Below, piece after piece: positions 45,088 to 54,153 of a DNA stretch of 64,000 bases. The notes below the pieces were generated by a model. It worked only from the letters and a program-made list of their open reading frames with translations, was not told where the DNA came from and searched no databases. The stretch is from the NCBI GenBank assembly GCA_044223665.1, contig JBGALT010000004.1, forward strand, positions 62,001 to 126,000. The letters are read 5' to 3'. Made by a program: the position numbers and the translations under genes. This DNA is from JBBSAT01 sp044223665. GTDB taxonomy: Bacteria > Myxococcota_A > Polyangia > Polyangiales > Sandaracinaceae. How positions within the stretch are numbered: the stretch's first letter is position 1; every line of letters begins with the position of its first letter.

Positions 45088-45188
45088 GAGACGAGCGACT
45101 CCCTCGCCCGCGGAAGCGGGAGAGGGCGGGGGAGAGGGACCGCGAAGGCACTGTCGGAATGGGCCGCTGCGATAGGCGGGCGCGCTCG
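45088..45188 (+). repeat. 101-bp direct repeat, copy A
   Basis: Matches 45454-45554 at 93 of 101 positions by eye. It contains a hairpin (CCCTCGCCCGC / ggaa / GCGGGAGAGGG) and the tail CTGTCGGAATGGGCC. It appears to be a small mobile or dispersed repeat. The surrounding non-repeat part of 45047-45412 shows no gene. Confidence 0.75.
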
Positions 45189-45412
45189 TTCGATCGAGCT
45201 CCGCCCGTCTGTCGCCTTCGCGATCGCGGCGGGCTCGGGGGCCGCTCCTCGCTACCGCATCGCGCGCGAACGACGACGCGCTCGCGGGCGCTCGTCGACC
45301 CCCCCACATGCCCGCCGCTTCTCAGCGGGTCCGTGGCTGGTTTGGTTTCCGCGGCGCCTTCGGCACCTCCACAGCCGAAGCGGGTCCGCCGCGACGGCGA
45401 TCAGGCGAGGGC

Positions 45413-45712
45413 TCAGCCCGCGCGCACCCGATCTGCTCGGCGGCTGCTGTGTCGAGACCAGCGACTCCCTCTCTCGCGTGAGCGGGAGAGGGCGGGGGAG
45501 AGGGACTGCGAAGGTACTGTCGGAATGGGCCGCCGCGATAGGCGGGCGCGCTCGAGCGCGCGCAGCGCTGCGAGCAACGATGCGATCGTCGTCCATCCGG
45601 ACCCGTCGATCACGTCGGGTCGATGCCGGAGCACGAACGCGATCGTCGGACCGAGCTTCTCTCCCGCCACCTGCGGAGCTTGCCCGATTCCGGCCACGGC
45701 GCTTCGGGTCAT
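45413..45712 (-). pseudogene. KptA/Tpt1-like RNA 2'-phosphotransferase remnant, truncated by repeat
   Basis: The reading frame starts with ATG 45712, overlapping the DUF192 stop (ATGA). It first encodes a KptA-like N-terminus: GEKLGPTIAFVLRHRPDVID followed by GSGWTTIASLLAAL. KptA/Tpt1 proteins begin with lS..LSYVLRH.P.......GW..id.LL. After about 55 residues the frame runs into the 101-bp repeat (45454-45554) and becomes repeat-encoded, ending after 99 aa. The catalytic remainder (about 120 residues) is not found nearby. Identification rests on this one motif region, so it is tentative. Confidence 0.4.
45454..45554 (+). repeat. 101-bp direct repeat, copy B
   Basis: Second copy of 45088-45188, eight differences. 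The hairpin differs in sequence on its left arm (CCCTCTCTCGC / gtga / GCGGGAGAGGG) but still pairs. It interrupts the KptA-like reading frame. Confidence 0.75.
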
Positions 45713-46155
45713 CGAATCGTGTCGCCGATCGCGACCGCTTCGAGATCGCCTGCCCGCGTCTCGAGCACGCGCCGCGTGCCGAGCACGCAGCGGGCGTCTG
45801 GATCCCCCGCCGGCCACGCCCGCTCGATGCGCGTGATCACGCCCGCGTCGTCGGCGAACGCCACGTCGATCCCGAAGCGCACCGGCGCGTTGGTGATGCA
45901 CACCTCGCCCTCGATCGGGAGCTCCATCCACAGCGCCTCGCCCGCCGAGAGGCCCTCGCGGCCCGCCAGGCCCTCGCGCAGCTCGGGCTCGGTGCGCGCG
46001 CGCGTGACGCAAAACGAGGTGACCGGCGTCCCGCCCCGCTCGATGCGCACCTCGTCGCACGCGGGACCGCACGCGCTCGCCGAGAGCACGAGCACGGCGG
46101 CCCCGAGCATGCGCCGCGCCCTCGCCGCACGCGCCGCGCGGGCGCCAGCGCTCAC
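45709..46155 (-). CDS. DUF192-family lipoprotein
   Basis: The product is 148 aa from GTG 46155, which overlaps the DHOR stop (GTGA). The signal has an Arg-rich start and lipobox SASAC. The DUF192 core is clear: VTRARTEPELREGLAGREGL, then EALWMELPIEGEVCITNAPV, then FGIDVAFADDAGVITRIERA, then GTRRVLETRAGDLEAVAIGD. DUF192 proteins are small exported beta-barrels of unknown biochemical role. The operon with the cytochrome-like protein may indicate an envelope redox or polymer-binding job. Confidence 0.85.
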   Translation of the reverse strand: MSAGARAARAARARRMLGAAVLVLSASACGPACDEVRIERGGTPVTSFCVTRARTEPELREGLAGREGLSAGEALWMELPIEGEVCITNAPVRFGIDVAFADDAGVITRIERAWPAGDPDARCVLGTRRVLETRAGDLEAVAIGDTIR

Positions 46156-48494
46156 AGCGAGCCCAGGAACGCGAGCAACGACTGCCGATCACCGGCCGAG
46201 AGCGCCGAGACCGCCGACACCGACGCGCTCGCCTCGCCAGCGTGCGCTTCGATCGCGGCCTCGATCGTCGCGGCGCGACCGTCGTGCATGTACGGCCCGG
46301 TGCGCGGCAAGCCCCAGAGCGGCGCGGTGCGGAATTCGCGGCCCGTCGCGTCACCCGAGGGCACGCCTCGATAGTCGGCCGGCGCCACGTCGTGCAGGAG
46401 CAGGTCGGAGAAGAGACGCACGGCCGACCCGTCGGGCAGCGCCATCGTGCGATGGCACGATGCGCACCCCGCGCTCGTGAACACCGCCTCGCCGGCGCTG
46501 ACGTCGGGATCTCCCGCGCTGGATGCGGGCGGAGACGCGAGCTCGGCGAGGAAGAAGCGCATGTCCTCGAGGTCGGCGAGCGACATCTCCGGATCGGGCG
46601 CAGCGTCGGCGTCGCTCGTACGCCCGAACGTGGTGCCGGCCTCCGCCGGCACCGAGAGCCCGAGCTCGTTGGTCGTCGCGTCGCGCGAGAACTCGATCAG
46701 CGAAGGCACGTCGGCGCGCCAGCCCAGCCGGCCCACGCGGCCGTCTGCGAGCACGTGCGCCCGGCCCGAGATCCCGTCTCCGTCCGCATCGGTCGGGTCT
46801 TCGTTCGCGCGGATCGCGCTCTCCTCGATGCGGTCGACGAGCCCGAGGCCGAACACGGCCGGCGTCTGCCGCAGCTCGAAGACGTCGCTGAGCGGATCGA
46901 CCGGCGGGCGCTCGCCGGAGAGCGTGAAGCGATGCGCCATCGAGCCGCCCGACGGCACGTGCGCGCCGCTCGCGTCGGCGATGCCTTGCCGCGTGACGTC
47001 GACGTCGATGGGGCCCGATCCGCCGATCACGGGATCGAAGTGGCAGGCGCGGCACGAGTCGCCGTTGAAGCTCGGGCCGAGGCCGGCGGCGATCGAGACG
47101 TCGCGATCGAAGACCGAGCGCCCGCGGAGGAAGCGCACCTCGTCGGCGGCGGAGAGCGCGCGGGCCGGGCCCCCGTAGCTGCCCACCGCAGCGATGGGCG
47201 TGCCCGGCGGCACGAGGCCCTCGCTCGCCTGCGAGCGACCGCCGAGCGAGGCGAGGAACGCGAGAACGAGCGCGCGCTCCTGGTCCGACGACGACACGTA
47301 CGCGTCGCGCGAGGTCCGTCCCTCGCCGCCATGTCGCCGGATCGCTTCGTCGAGCGTGTCGGCGCTCCCGTCGTGCAGATAGGGCGCTTCGGCCGCGATG
47401 CCCCAGAGCGGTTGGGTCCGGAACTCGTTGCCGTCCGCCAGCCCCATCGTCACGCCGTCGGCGAGCTCGGGGCCCATGTCGTGGAGCAGAAGATCCGAGT
47501 ACGCCGGGATGAGGCCGCGCGGGCCGAGGAGCGTCGGCACGTGGCAACCGGTGCAATGGAGCGCGTCGAAGAGCACGCGGCCCTCTTCGCTCTCCGGCGT
47601 CGGCTCGTCGGGACGAGGCGCACCGAGGAGCATGGCGAACGAGACGAGGTCGAAGAGGTCGCCCTCGCTCAGCTCCGGATCAGGCACGCCGTCGTCGTCC
47701 AACGTGGGCTCGTCGGGTGCCGCGGCTTGCGCCGCGACCGTGACACCGATGCCGCTGCCGCTGACGAGCGGCTGGCCGCCCCCGAGCGAGCCGCTGGGCA
47801 CGGGGAGCTGCGCCTTGCGCTCCTCCGAGAGCGGGTTCGACGTGATCCCCATGTGGTTGAAGATGGGGCCGCGGATGAAGCCCTCGATCGACACGGTCTG
47901 CGCCTTGCGGCCGAAGCGGCCGACGAAGCCGCGGTCGTAGTTGGGGCGACCGCTGATGCCGTCGTGGTTCAGGTCGTCCGGATCGGCGTTGGCGAGGATC
48001 GACGAGGCGGGGAGCTCGGCGAGGAGGCCGACGCCGAACATCGGGATGGGGTTGCGGATCGCGCGCAGGTTCGCGCCGTCGGCATCGGGCTCGCGGCCGA
48101 GGTCGACCGAGAACTGATCTTGGATGCCGTTGACGCCGACCGCCGTCTGCGATCCGTCCGGGAGCGCCTGACGCACGAGGAGGAAGTCGCGGTAGCGCGC
48201 CGCCGAGCCGCCCGCCGCGGGCCGCTCGTGGCAGCCCGAGCACGAGCTCACGTTGAAGGTCGGGCCGAGGCCCTCTTCGATCGTGAAGCGCCGCAGAGCG
48301 ACCTCTCGCCCGCGGTCGAAGGTCGCGAGCTGACTGGCGTCCGCGTAGGGCGCGACGTCACCGAGATCGGAGAAGATGTCGTCGGGGACCACGGGCGCGG
48401 GTGGCTGGCAGCCGACCGCGAAGGCGAGCGCAATCGCGCCCGTCGCGAAGCGCCGCCGAGCGCGACGAGACGGGGGGCTCGTGTCGGATCTCAT
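46152..48494 (-). CDS. Tandem di-haem oxidoreductase-family lipoprotein (four CxxCH)
   Basis: The product is 780 aa from ATG 48494, with GGAGGAG upstream and ATGA overlap with the previous gene. Lipobox AVGC gives Cys29. The protein is two fused copies of the DHOR (DUF1111) fold. Each has two haem-binding motifs: CSGCH (85-89) and CTGCH in copy one; CRACH and CASCH in copy two. Recurring blocks are FSVDLG.../VPMFGVGLL, GRFGRKAQ/GRLGWRADV and LLLHDMGPELADG/LLLHDVAPADYRG, then APYLHDG/GPYMHDG. It is probably a periplasmic c-type cytochrome. MauG-like or rubber-oxygenase-like activity is unproven. Confidence 0.9.
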   Translation of the reverse strand: MRSDTSPPSRRARRRFATGAIALAFAVGCQPPAPVVPDDIFSDLGDVAPYADASQLATFDRGREVALRRFTIEEGLGPTFNVSSCSGCHERPAAGGSAARYRDFLLVRQALPDGSQTAVGVNGIQDQFSVDLGREPDADGANLRAIRNPIPMFGVGLLAELPASSILANADPDDLNHDGISGRPNYDRGFVGRFGRKAQTVSIEGFIRGPIFNHMGITSNPLSEERKAQLPVPSGSLGGGQPLVSGSGIGVTVAAQAAAPDEPTLDDDGVPDPELSEGDLFDLVSFAMLLGAPRPDEPTPESEEGRVLFDALHCTGCHVPTLLGPRGLIPAYSDLLLHDMGPELADGVTMGLADGNEFRTQPLWGIAAEAPYLHDGSADTLDEAIRRHGGEGRTSRDAYVSSSDQERALVLAFLASLGGRSQASEGLVPPGTPIAAVGSYGGPARALSAADEVRFLRGRSVFDRDVSIAAGLGPSFNGDSCRACHFDPVIGGSGPIDVDVTRQGIADASGAHVPSGGSMAHRFTLSGERPPVDPLSDVFELRQTPAVFGLGLVDRIEESAIRANEDPTDADGDGISGRAHVLADGRVGRLGWRADVPSLIEFSRDATTNELGLSVPAEAGTTFGRTSDADAAPDPEMSLADLEDMRFFLAELASPPASSAGDPDVSAGEAVFTSAGCASCHRTMALPDGSAVRLFSDLLLHDVAPADYRGVPSGDATGREFRTAPLWGLPRTGPYMHDGRAATIEAAIEAHAGEASASVSAVSALSAGDRQSLLAFLGSL

Positions 48495-49504
48495 TCGTCT
48501 CCTCCTCGCGCACGTCTCGTCGCGATGCCGCGGTAGGGGCCCATCGGCTGCACGAAGTTGCCGCCGACCGCGTAGAGCGGGCCTCCACCCGGCACGCCGA
48601 AGACCGAGTGGAAGTCTTGGCTGGTCGCGATCGTGTCGTCGCGCAGCACGTGGCCCGTCTCGTCCATCGCGAAGCGCGTCCCCGCTACGCCAGCGACGTG
48701 GATCACGCCCGGGCGGTCCATCCAGACGCCGTTGAGCCCGGGCCGCAGGTCGGTGGGGATCGGCGTGAAGCCGACGCCGTCCCACAGGATCGCGACGCCG
48801 TTGCCGCGGCCGCCGACGAGCACGACGTGATCGGGCCCGGTGCCCCAGACGGCGATGAGATCGAGGCCGGTCCCGGCGAGCCGCTCGGTCCAGCTGGCGC
48901 CGTCGTAGTGCAGGACGACGCCGCGCTGTCCCACGACCCAGACGTCGCTCGCGCTCGAGCCCCAGACCTTGAAGAACGCGTGCACGGCGGTGCGCTGGAG
49001 CGTCGGCAACGCGACGGCGGCCCATCCACTCTCGTCACGATGCAGGAGCGTCGCCGTCGACTCGGGCTGGCCGCTGCCGCCGACGGCCCAGAGATCGTCG
49101 GGCGCGTCGCCCCAGATGCCCCAGAGGTTCTCGGTGGTGCCCGAGCTCTCGGCCGTGAACGCGTCGCCGTCCCAGTGGAGGATCGTGCCGCCCTGCCCGA
49201 CGCACCAGACATCGTCGGGTGCGAATCCGAACGTCCAGTCGAGCAGCGGCACCGTCGATCGCGTGGAGCGCGACGACCACGTGCTGCCGTCGTAGTGCAT
49301 GACGACGCCCTCGCTCGGCGTGCCTCCGACGGCCCAGACGTCGTCGGGGCCGGACGCCCAGACGTTCAGGAGCCAGCCGACATCTTGCGCGGCGAACGCC
49401 TCGGCCCACGCGGGCGGCGGGGGCTGATCACACGCGACGAGCAACGCGAGGAGCACGAGCGAGGTGGCGCGAGCTGGCACGACCCGATTCACAGCACGCA
49501 GCAT
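48491..49504 (-). CDS. Propeller lipoprotein with DVWAVG repeats
   Basis: The product is 337 aa from ATG 49504. ATSLVLLALLVACDQ is a lipobox signal. About six repeats of GP(D)DVWAVG..G....YDG..W follow (GPDDVWAVGGTPSEGVVMHY, APDDVWCVGQGGTILHWDGD, ASDVWVVGQRGVVLHYDGAS), a family common in Myxococcota and probably a beta-propeller. It heads the operon with the DHOR and DUF192 genes by ATGA overlap, so it may assist that surface redox protein. Confidence 0.8.
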   Translation of the reverse strand: MLRAVNRVVPARATSLVLLALLVACDQPPPPAWAEAFAAQDVGWLLNVWASGPDDVWAVGGTPSEGVVMHYDGSTWSSRSTRSTVPLLDWTFGFAPDDVWCVGQGGTILHWDGDAFTAESSGTTENLWGIWGDAPDDLWAVGGSGQPESTATLLHRDESGWAAVALPTLQRTAVHAFFKVWGSSASDVWVVGQRGVVLHYDGASWTERLAGTGLDLIAVWGTGPDHVVLVGGRGNGVAILWDGVGFTPIPTDLRPGLNGVWMDRPGVIHVAGVAGTRFAMDETGHVLRDDTIATSQDFHSVFGVPGGGPLYAVGGNFVQPMGPYRGIATRRARGGDE

Positions 49505-49677
49505 GCCCGGGAAGCCGAGGCGCGTACGTGATGTCGCGCGCGCTGAGAGATTTCTCTCGTGATCCGTCGATTGCGCCAGAGCGGGAGAGGACGGCGGCCG
49601 CCGTCGCACGTCGAGAGCGCTCGCGGGTCGTGTCCTCCTCGCGGCGCCCGACTCGGTGCTTGCCGCACGCTCGCGAA

Positions 49678-50316
49678 TCAGTCCACGTCGAGCTCGTCTT
49701 GGTACTGCGCGGGATCGATGCCGTGGGCACGGAGCGGCTCGATCAAGCGCTGGCGGTTGGGCCGCGCCTGCGCGCTGATGAACGAGCGGATGGCGAGCTC
49801 TCGGTCGACACGCCCGGTCGGGCCGGCACGCCGCTCCGCCTCGCGGACGACCTTCCACCGCGCGAGCGCGCGGAAGAGCGCGGGGACCGACTTGAGCAGC
49901 GAGCGCAACAGTGCCTCGGCGTCGGGATCCCAGCCGCGCTCGACCGGGAGCTGCGGCTCGAAGCCGTACTCGTCCTCGCTCAGCGCCCGCCACAGCGTCA
50001 GGCCGTTGCCGTCCACGTCGCGGTGGCTCGCCTCGAGCGTGAGCTGCTCGGTGCGAGCGACCGGATACACGCACGCAGCGCCCGCCTCCGCCAGGCGCTG
50101 CGAGGCGGCGCCCACGTCCGTGACCTGGATGCGAAGCGATGCGGGCCGGTCGTTCTTCGTGGTCTCCACGAGGCGGACGAGCATGGAGGCTGCGTCGACG
50201 TCCGCCCATCCGTCCCCGCCCGCGCGCAGCGGGAACCCCAGCACGTCGCGATAGATGCGGAGAGCGTGGGCGAGGCTCCGCACCGGAACGACGACGTGGC
50301 TGATCCCGAGGAACAT
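49678..50316 (-). CDS. VOC/glyoxalase-like protein with fused helical C-terminus
   Basis: The product is 212 aa from ATG 50316. The N-terminal 115 residues are a VOC fold: FLGISHVVVPVRSLAHALRI, YRDVLGFPL, then HRDVDGNGLTLW. His7 and a late Glu/Asp are possible metal ligands. The C-terminal 80 residues (WDPDAEALLRSLLKSVPALF, then RRAGPTGRVDRELAIRSFIS) resemble the PCP_red helical domain seen in protochlorophyllide-reductase-like proteins. The fusion is unusual. Substrate unknown; it stands alone. Confidence 0.7.
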   Translation of the reverse strand: MFLGISHVVVPVRSLAHALRIYRDVLGFPLRAGGDGWADVDAASMLVRLVETTKNDRPASLRIQVTDVGAASQRLAEAGAACVYPVARTEQLTLEASHRDVDGNGLTLWRALSEDEYGFEPQLPVERGWDPDAEALLRSLLKSVPALFRALARWKVVREAERRAGPTGRVDRELAIRSFISAQARPNRQRLIEPLRAHGIDPAQYQDELDVD

Positions 50317-50739
50317 GGGCGCAGCCTATCGCGGGCGGAGCGCGCGGGCGCGGATCACGACGAACGAGCCCACGACGGTCTGCTGGCGGCTCGCTGGGGC
50401 GCGCCTCCCACCTGCACGGCGGCGGGCACCTCCTTCGCCGTCGTCGTCTCGTCGCTGACGGCGGGCTACCACGGATCCTCGGCTGCGCTCTTGTGCAGGG
50501 GTAGCGCTCGGTCTCGACCTGGTATCCTCGCGCCGATAGACGGGGAACCGATGCCGGAGGTTTCGGAGGGCGCGATGTTTCGTCGATGGCTGTTCTACTA
50601 CATCCCTGAATCGTCGCGTGGCGCGACGATTGGACGAGGCTGGAGGGCAAGCCGCGCAGCGGGCGCTCCCGAGCCGCGGCTGCCCTCGATCACCAGGGCG
50701 TGGCTCCGACACAGCGCGCCGCGCCGCGGCGCCGATGTC
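50317..50739. other. Intergenic region before the MopE/FG-GAP gene
   Basis: No convincing gene is seen in these 423 bases. A TGGTATCCT extended -10-like sequence lies at 50520-50528. In-frame ATGs at 50551 and 50575 could lengthen the downstream gene by about 60 residues, but the result would bury its signal peptide. Confidence 0.4.
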
Positions 50740-53322
50740 GTGGGGCTGCGGGCTACGCCCGCGGCGTGTGCCGTGGCCTTGCTCGTGCTGTCCGTGGGGG
50801 TGACGGGCTGCGGGGAGTCACCCGCCGCGCCGGACGCAGCCGGCGATGCCTCCTCGGTGCGATGCACGAGCGATGCGGACTGCGACGATCACCGGTTCTG
50901 CAGCGGCGTCGAGCACTGCATGCCCTCCAGCGCGAACGCTGACGCCCGCGGATGCGTGGCGACGCCCGTGTGCGCGGCGCCCCTCGTGTGCGACGAGGCG
51001 ATGTCGAGCTGCGTGCGCCCGACGTGTGACGCGCCCGACGCGGATCGCGACGGGCACGACGCCGTCGAGTGCGGCGGCGACGACTGCGACGACGGCGACG
51101 CTCTTCGATCTCCGGGCCGAACGGAAGTCTGCGACGTGAGCCACGACGAGGATTGCGACCCGTCGACCGTCGGCACCGTGGACGCCGATGGTGACGGCTA
51201 CGTCTCGGCGGCGTGCTGCAACGCGGGTGTCTCCGGCTCGCCGACTTGCGGGGACGACTGCAACGACGCGATCGCGGGCACGCATCCGTCGGCGAACGAG
51301 GTGTGCAACGGTACCGACGACGACTGCGATCTCACCATCGACGAAGGGACGACCGTCACGGTCTACGCCGATTCCGATCAGGACGGCTACGGAGCGGGCA
51401 CCGGCGTTCTCGGATGCGCGGGCGCAGCCGGCACGGCGCCTCTTCCCGGCGACTGCAACGACTCGCGCGTCGGGACACACCCAGGCGCGACCGACGTCTG
51501 CAACGGCGCGGACGATGACTGCGACGTAGCGGTCGACGAGATGGCGACCTGCGCGGCGATTCCCAACGGAGTCAGTGGGTGCAGCGCGGGCCTGTGCGTT
51601 CCGGCGTCGTGCAACGCAGGCTTCCACGTCTGTGGCGCGGCGTGCGTGACCGACGACGATCCGGCGACCTGTGGCCGCAGTTGTTCGCCCTGCTCGGCGC
51701 CGGCGCACGCGAGCCCGACGTGCTCGGCCGGCAGCTGCGGGTTCGCATGCAACGCTGGATACGTGCTCGTCGCGGGCGTCTGCGAGGTCGTGCCGCCCCG
51801 CCAGATCGCCCCCCTTTCGACCGCGACGGCGACCACGAGGCGCCCGACGTTCGAGTGGGCCCTTCCGGTCGACGCGACGAGCGCGCGCATCGAGGTCTGT
51901 CCCGACCGGGACTGTTCGCCGTCGATCGGTGCGATCGCGAGCGGGACCGGCACGACGAGCTGGAGCCCGACGAGCGACCTCCCAACGGGCGTCGTGTTCT
52001 GGCGCGTGCGTAGCTCGAACGGCTCCACTTGGAGCCCGACATGGGAGCTCTCCATCGGTGCGCGCTCGGCGCCGGTCGCCTCGTCGTGGGGCACGATTCC
52101 CGACGTCGACGCCGACGGCGTCGCCGACGTCCTCATCGGCGCAGACTTCGAGGGGAGCGCGCCCGGAGCCGTCTATCTCTACCGCGGTCGCCCCACGTCG
52201 CTCGGAGGGTTCGACACCGCCGTCGCGGCTACCCTCACGACGAGCCGAGCGGACGCGTATTTCGGATCCGTCGGCTGCGCAGGTGACGTCGACGGCGACG
52301 GGTTCGCGGACGTGATCGTCGGCGCGGCAGGAACCAACACCTTCCGCGGCGCGGCGTACATCTATCACGGCAGCGCCGCCGGCCTGTCGACGACGCCGAG
52401 GGAAACGTTGACACCTGACGCGCTCACCGCCCCGCTACCTCTCATGGGGCTCTCGGTCGCGGGAGCCGGTGACGTCGACCACGACGGCTACGCCGACGTC
52501 ATCGTCGGCGCATCCGACGCGGACGCGCTCCTCTTCCGCGGAGCGCCGGACGGCTTCTCCTCGGCACCGACCCTGCTGCTGTCCGGCGCGCACTCGATGG
52601 CGGTGGCGAGCGCCGGCGACGTGAACGGGGATCGGTATGCGGACGTCCTCGTGGCCCCGCATCCGAACCTGAACGTCGCCTACGTCTTCTTGGGTGGGCC
52701 GGGCGGAGTCGCTTCGTCGCCATCCACGACACTGGCGTCACCGGATGCCGGCATGGCCGGATTCGCGACTGATTGGGACGGGCCGAGCGTGATCGACAAC
52801 CTCCTGAGCGGCGGCGGGGACGTCAACGGAGACGGCTACTCCGACGTCGTCATCGCCGCACGTCGCAGCGGCCACGTGTTCGTCTATCTCGGGAGCACGG
52901 GGGGCCTCTCCGCCACGCCATCGGTCACACTGACCGGCACGGCCGGTGCCAACGTCGGGGACGTCAATCGTGACGGGTACGCCGATGTCGCGACGCAGAA
53001 CGTCAGCACTCTCGCCCTTCACTTCGGAGGTCCGTCGGGGATCGCGTCCACACCCTCCGTCACGATCGCGGCGCCCGCTCCCAACGTCTCCATCGTCGCG
53101 CGGGTCGGCGACGTCGACGGCGACCGTTACGGCGACTTCGTCATCGGTGCCCACCGGACGGGACGCGCGTATCTGTGGCGGGGTGCCGCGTCCGGCGTGA
53201 CCAGCCCGCCCTTGCTCCCGACGGCTCCCGCCGGAAGCACCACCGGCTTCGGCTTCACGATCGCGCTCGCCGAGCCGACCCAGCGAAGCACGGCGCTCGC
53301 GTGGTCGTCCCACGTCTTCTGA
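50740..53322 (+). CDS. MopE-repeat and FG-GAP-repeat lipoprotein
   Basis: The product is 860 aa from GTG 50740, chosen because it yields a perfect 24-residue lipobox signal (ALLVLSVGVTGC). The N-terminal 230 residues have MopE-like Asp/Cys repeats (DADGDGY..., GDDCNDAIAGTHPSANEVCN, DDDCD..IDEG), nearly identical in plan to those at 35786-40009. A short Cys-rich domain and a Fn3-like domain follow. Six or seven FG-GAP propeller blades complete the protein (DVDADGVADVLIGADFEGSA, DVDGDGFADVIVGAAGTNTF, DVNGDRYADVLVAP). FG-GAP blades bind calcium in integrin alpha chains. Surface adhesion or matrix binding is inferred. Confidence 0.85.
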   Translation: MGLRATPAACAVALLVLSVGVTGCGESPAAPDAAGDASSVRCTSDADCDDHRFCSGVEHCMPSSANADARGCVATPVCAAPLVCDEAMSSCVRPTCDAPDADRDGHDAVECGGDDCDDGDALRSPGRTEVCDVSHDEDCDPSTVGTVDADGDGYVSAACCNAGVSGSPTCGDDCNDAIAGTHPSANEVCNGTDDDCDLTIDEGTTVTVYADSDQDGYGAGTGVLGCAGAAGTAPLPGDCNDSRVGTHPGATDVCNGADDDCDVAVDEMATCAAIPNGVSGCSAGLCVPASCNAGFHVCGAACVTDDDPATCGRSCSPCSAPAHASPTCSAGSCGFACNAGYVLVAGVCEVVPPRQIAPLSTATATTRRPTFEWALPVDATSARIEVCPDRDCSPSIGAIASGTGTTSWSPTSDLPTGVVFWRVRSSNGSTWSPTWELSIGARSAPVASSWGTIPDVDADGVADVLIGADFEGSAPGAVYLYRGRPTSLGGFDTAVAATLTTSRADAYFGSVGCAGDVDGDGFADVIVGAAGTNTFRGAAYIYHGSAAGLSTTPRETLTPDALTAPLPLMGLSVAGAGDVDHDGYADVIVGASDADALLFRGAPDGFSSAPTLLLSGAHSMAVASAGDVNGDRYADVLVAPHPNLNVAYVFLGGPGGVASSPSTTLASPDAGMAGFATDWDGPSVIDNLLSGGGDVNGDGYSDVVIAARRSGHVFVYLGSTGGLSATPSVTLTGTAGANVGDVNRDGYADVATQNVSTLALHFGGPSGIASTPSVTIAAPAPNVSIVARVGDVDGDRYGDFVIGAHRTGRAYLWRGAASGVTSPPLLPTAPAGSTTGFGFTIALAEPTQRSTALAWSSHVF

Positions 53323-53435
53323 TCCGAGACGTGCGGATGCGAGCACGCACCTCGGTCGTCCGAGAGGGGCTCACGCTCGGCGTCGCGTGAGGGCGTGCCT
53401 GTCTCGCCGACGCGGCGAGCCGCGGGCGCCTCGGC

Positions 53436-53939
53436 TCATGGCGCGAAGGGCGGCAGATCGTAGGCGCGGGCGCAGACGCTGGTCGACGCAATCGGGCGCT
53501 GGCCCGGAACGCACTCGCTCTCCTCTTCGCCCCGGCACACGAGGCCCCGCGCGCAGATCGCGTAGTTGCACGATGCGCCCTTGCCCACGAACATCGTCGG
53601 CGTCGGCACGGCGGCGATGCGGCCGATGTCGCACTCCTCGGGGATTGCCACCGTCCGGCATCCGGTGGCCAGGGCCTGCTCGACGGCATCGAGGCATGCG
53701 GCGCTCGCGACGGCGTCGAGGCTCGGGCTGTCCTCGTAGGTCATCCGCAGCGCCTCGTCGAGCCAGAGGTCGACCACCGGTCCCGCGCAGCCGCATCGCT
53801 CGCGGCGCTCGCGTGCGAGCCGCGAGAGCCCGGCGACGAGCGCGTCGCGAGATCGCACCGCAGTCAGAGGAGGTGCCGGCGGCGCCGACGCGCAGGCGAG
53901 CACGAGCAGGACGCACGACGCGATCGTCACTCGACGCAC
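53436..53939 (-). CDS. Lipoprotein, paralogue of 62508-63008
   Basis: The product is 167 aa from ATG 53939. Lipobox LLVLAC (Cys16) follows a short signal. The mature protein has nine cysteines and a conserved block MFVGKGASCNYAICARGLVC, then RGEEESEC and the ending YDLPPFAP. It aligns without gaps to the 166-aa lipoprotein at 62508-63008, about two thirds identical by eye. Both have a GGAAC sequence some 40-50 bases upstream. Function unknown. Confidence 0.8.
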   Translation of the reverse strand: MRRVTIASCVLLVLACASAPPAPPLTAVRSRDALVAGLSRLARERRERCGCAGPVVDLWLDEALRMTYEDSPSLDAVASAACLDAVEQALATGCRTVAIPEECDIGRIAAVPTPTMFVGKGASCNYAICARGLVCRGEEESECVPGQRPIASTSVCARAYDLPPFAP

Positions 53940-54153
53940 GCGGCCGCACGTTCACGTTCCTTGCCGTCGTGCACGACACGGAAAACCACGCGAGTCACCG
54001 ACGGGGGCGCGGTGCCCTCGACACGCGAGCGCGGCTCACGAGACGCAGCGATCGTGTGATCCTCGGGGCCCGATCGACCAAGCGCGAGTGCCGGGGCCTG
54101 CCGTGGGGCTCGCTCGCGTTGTGCGCGCGCGCTCGCCCTGGCACGATTTGCCA

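Noticed and set aside
45189..45453. Search for the missing C-terminal part of the KptA-like protein between the 101-bp repeats
   Set aside because: No KptA catalytic-domain motifs appear in any frame there.
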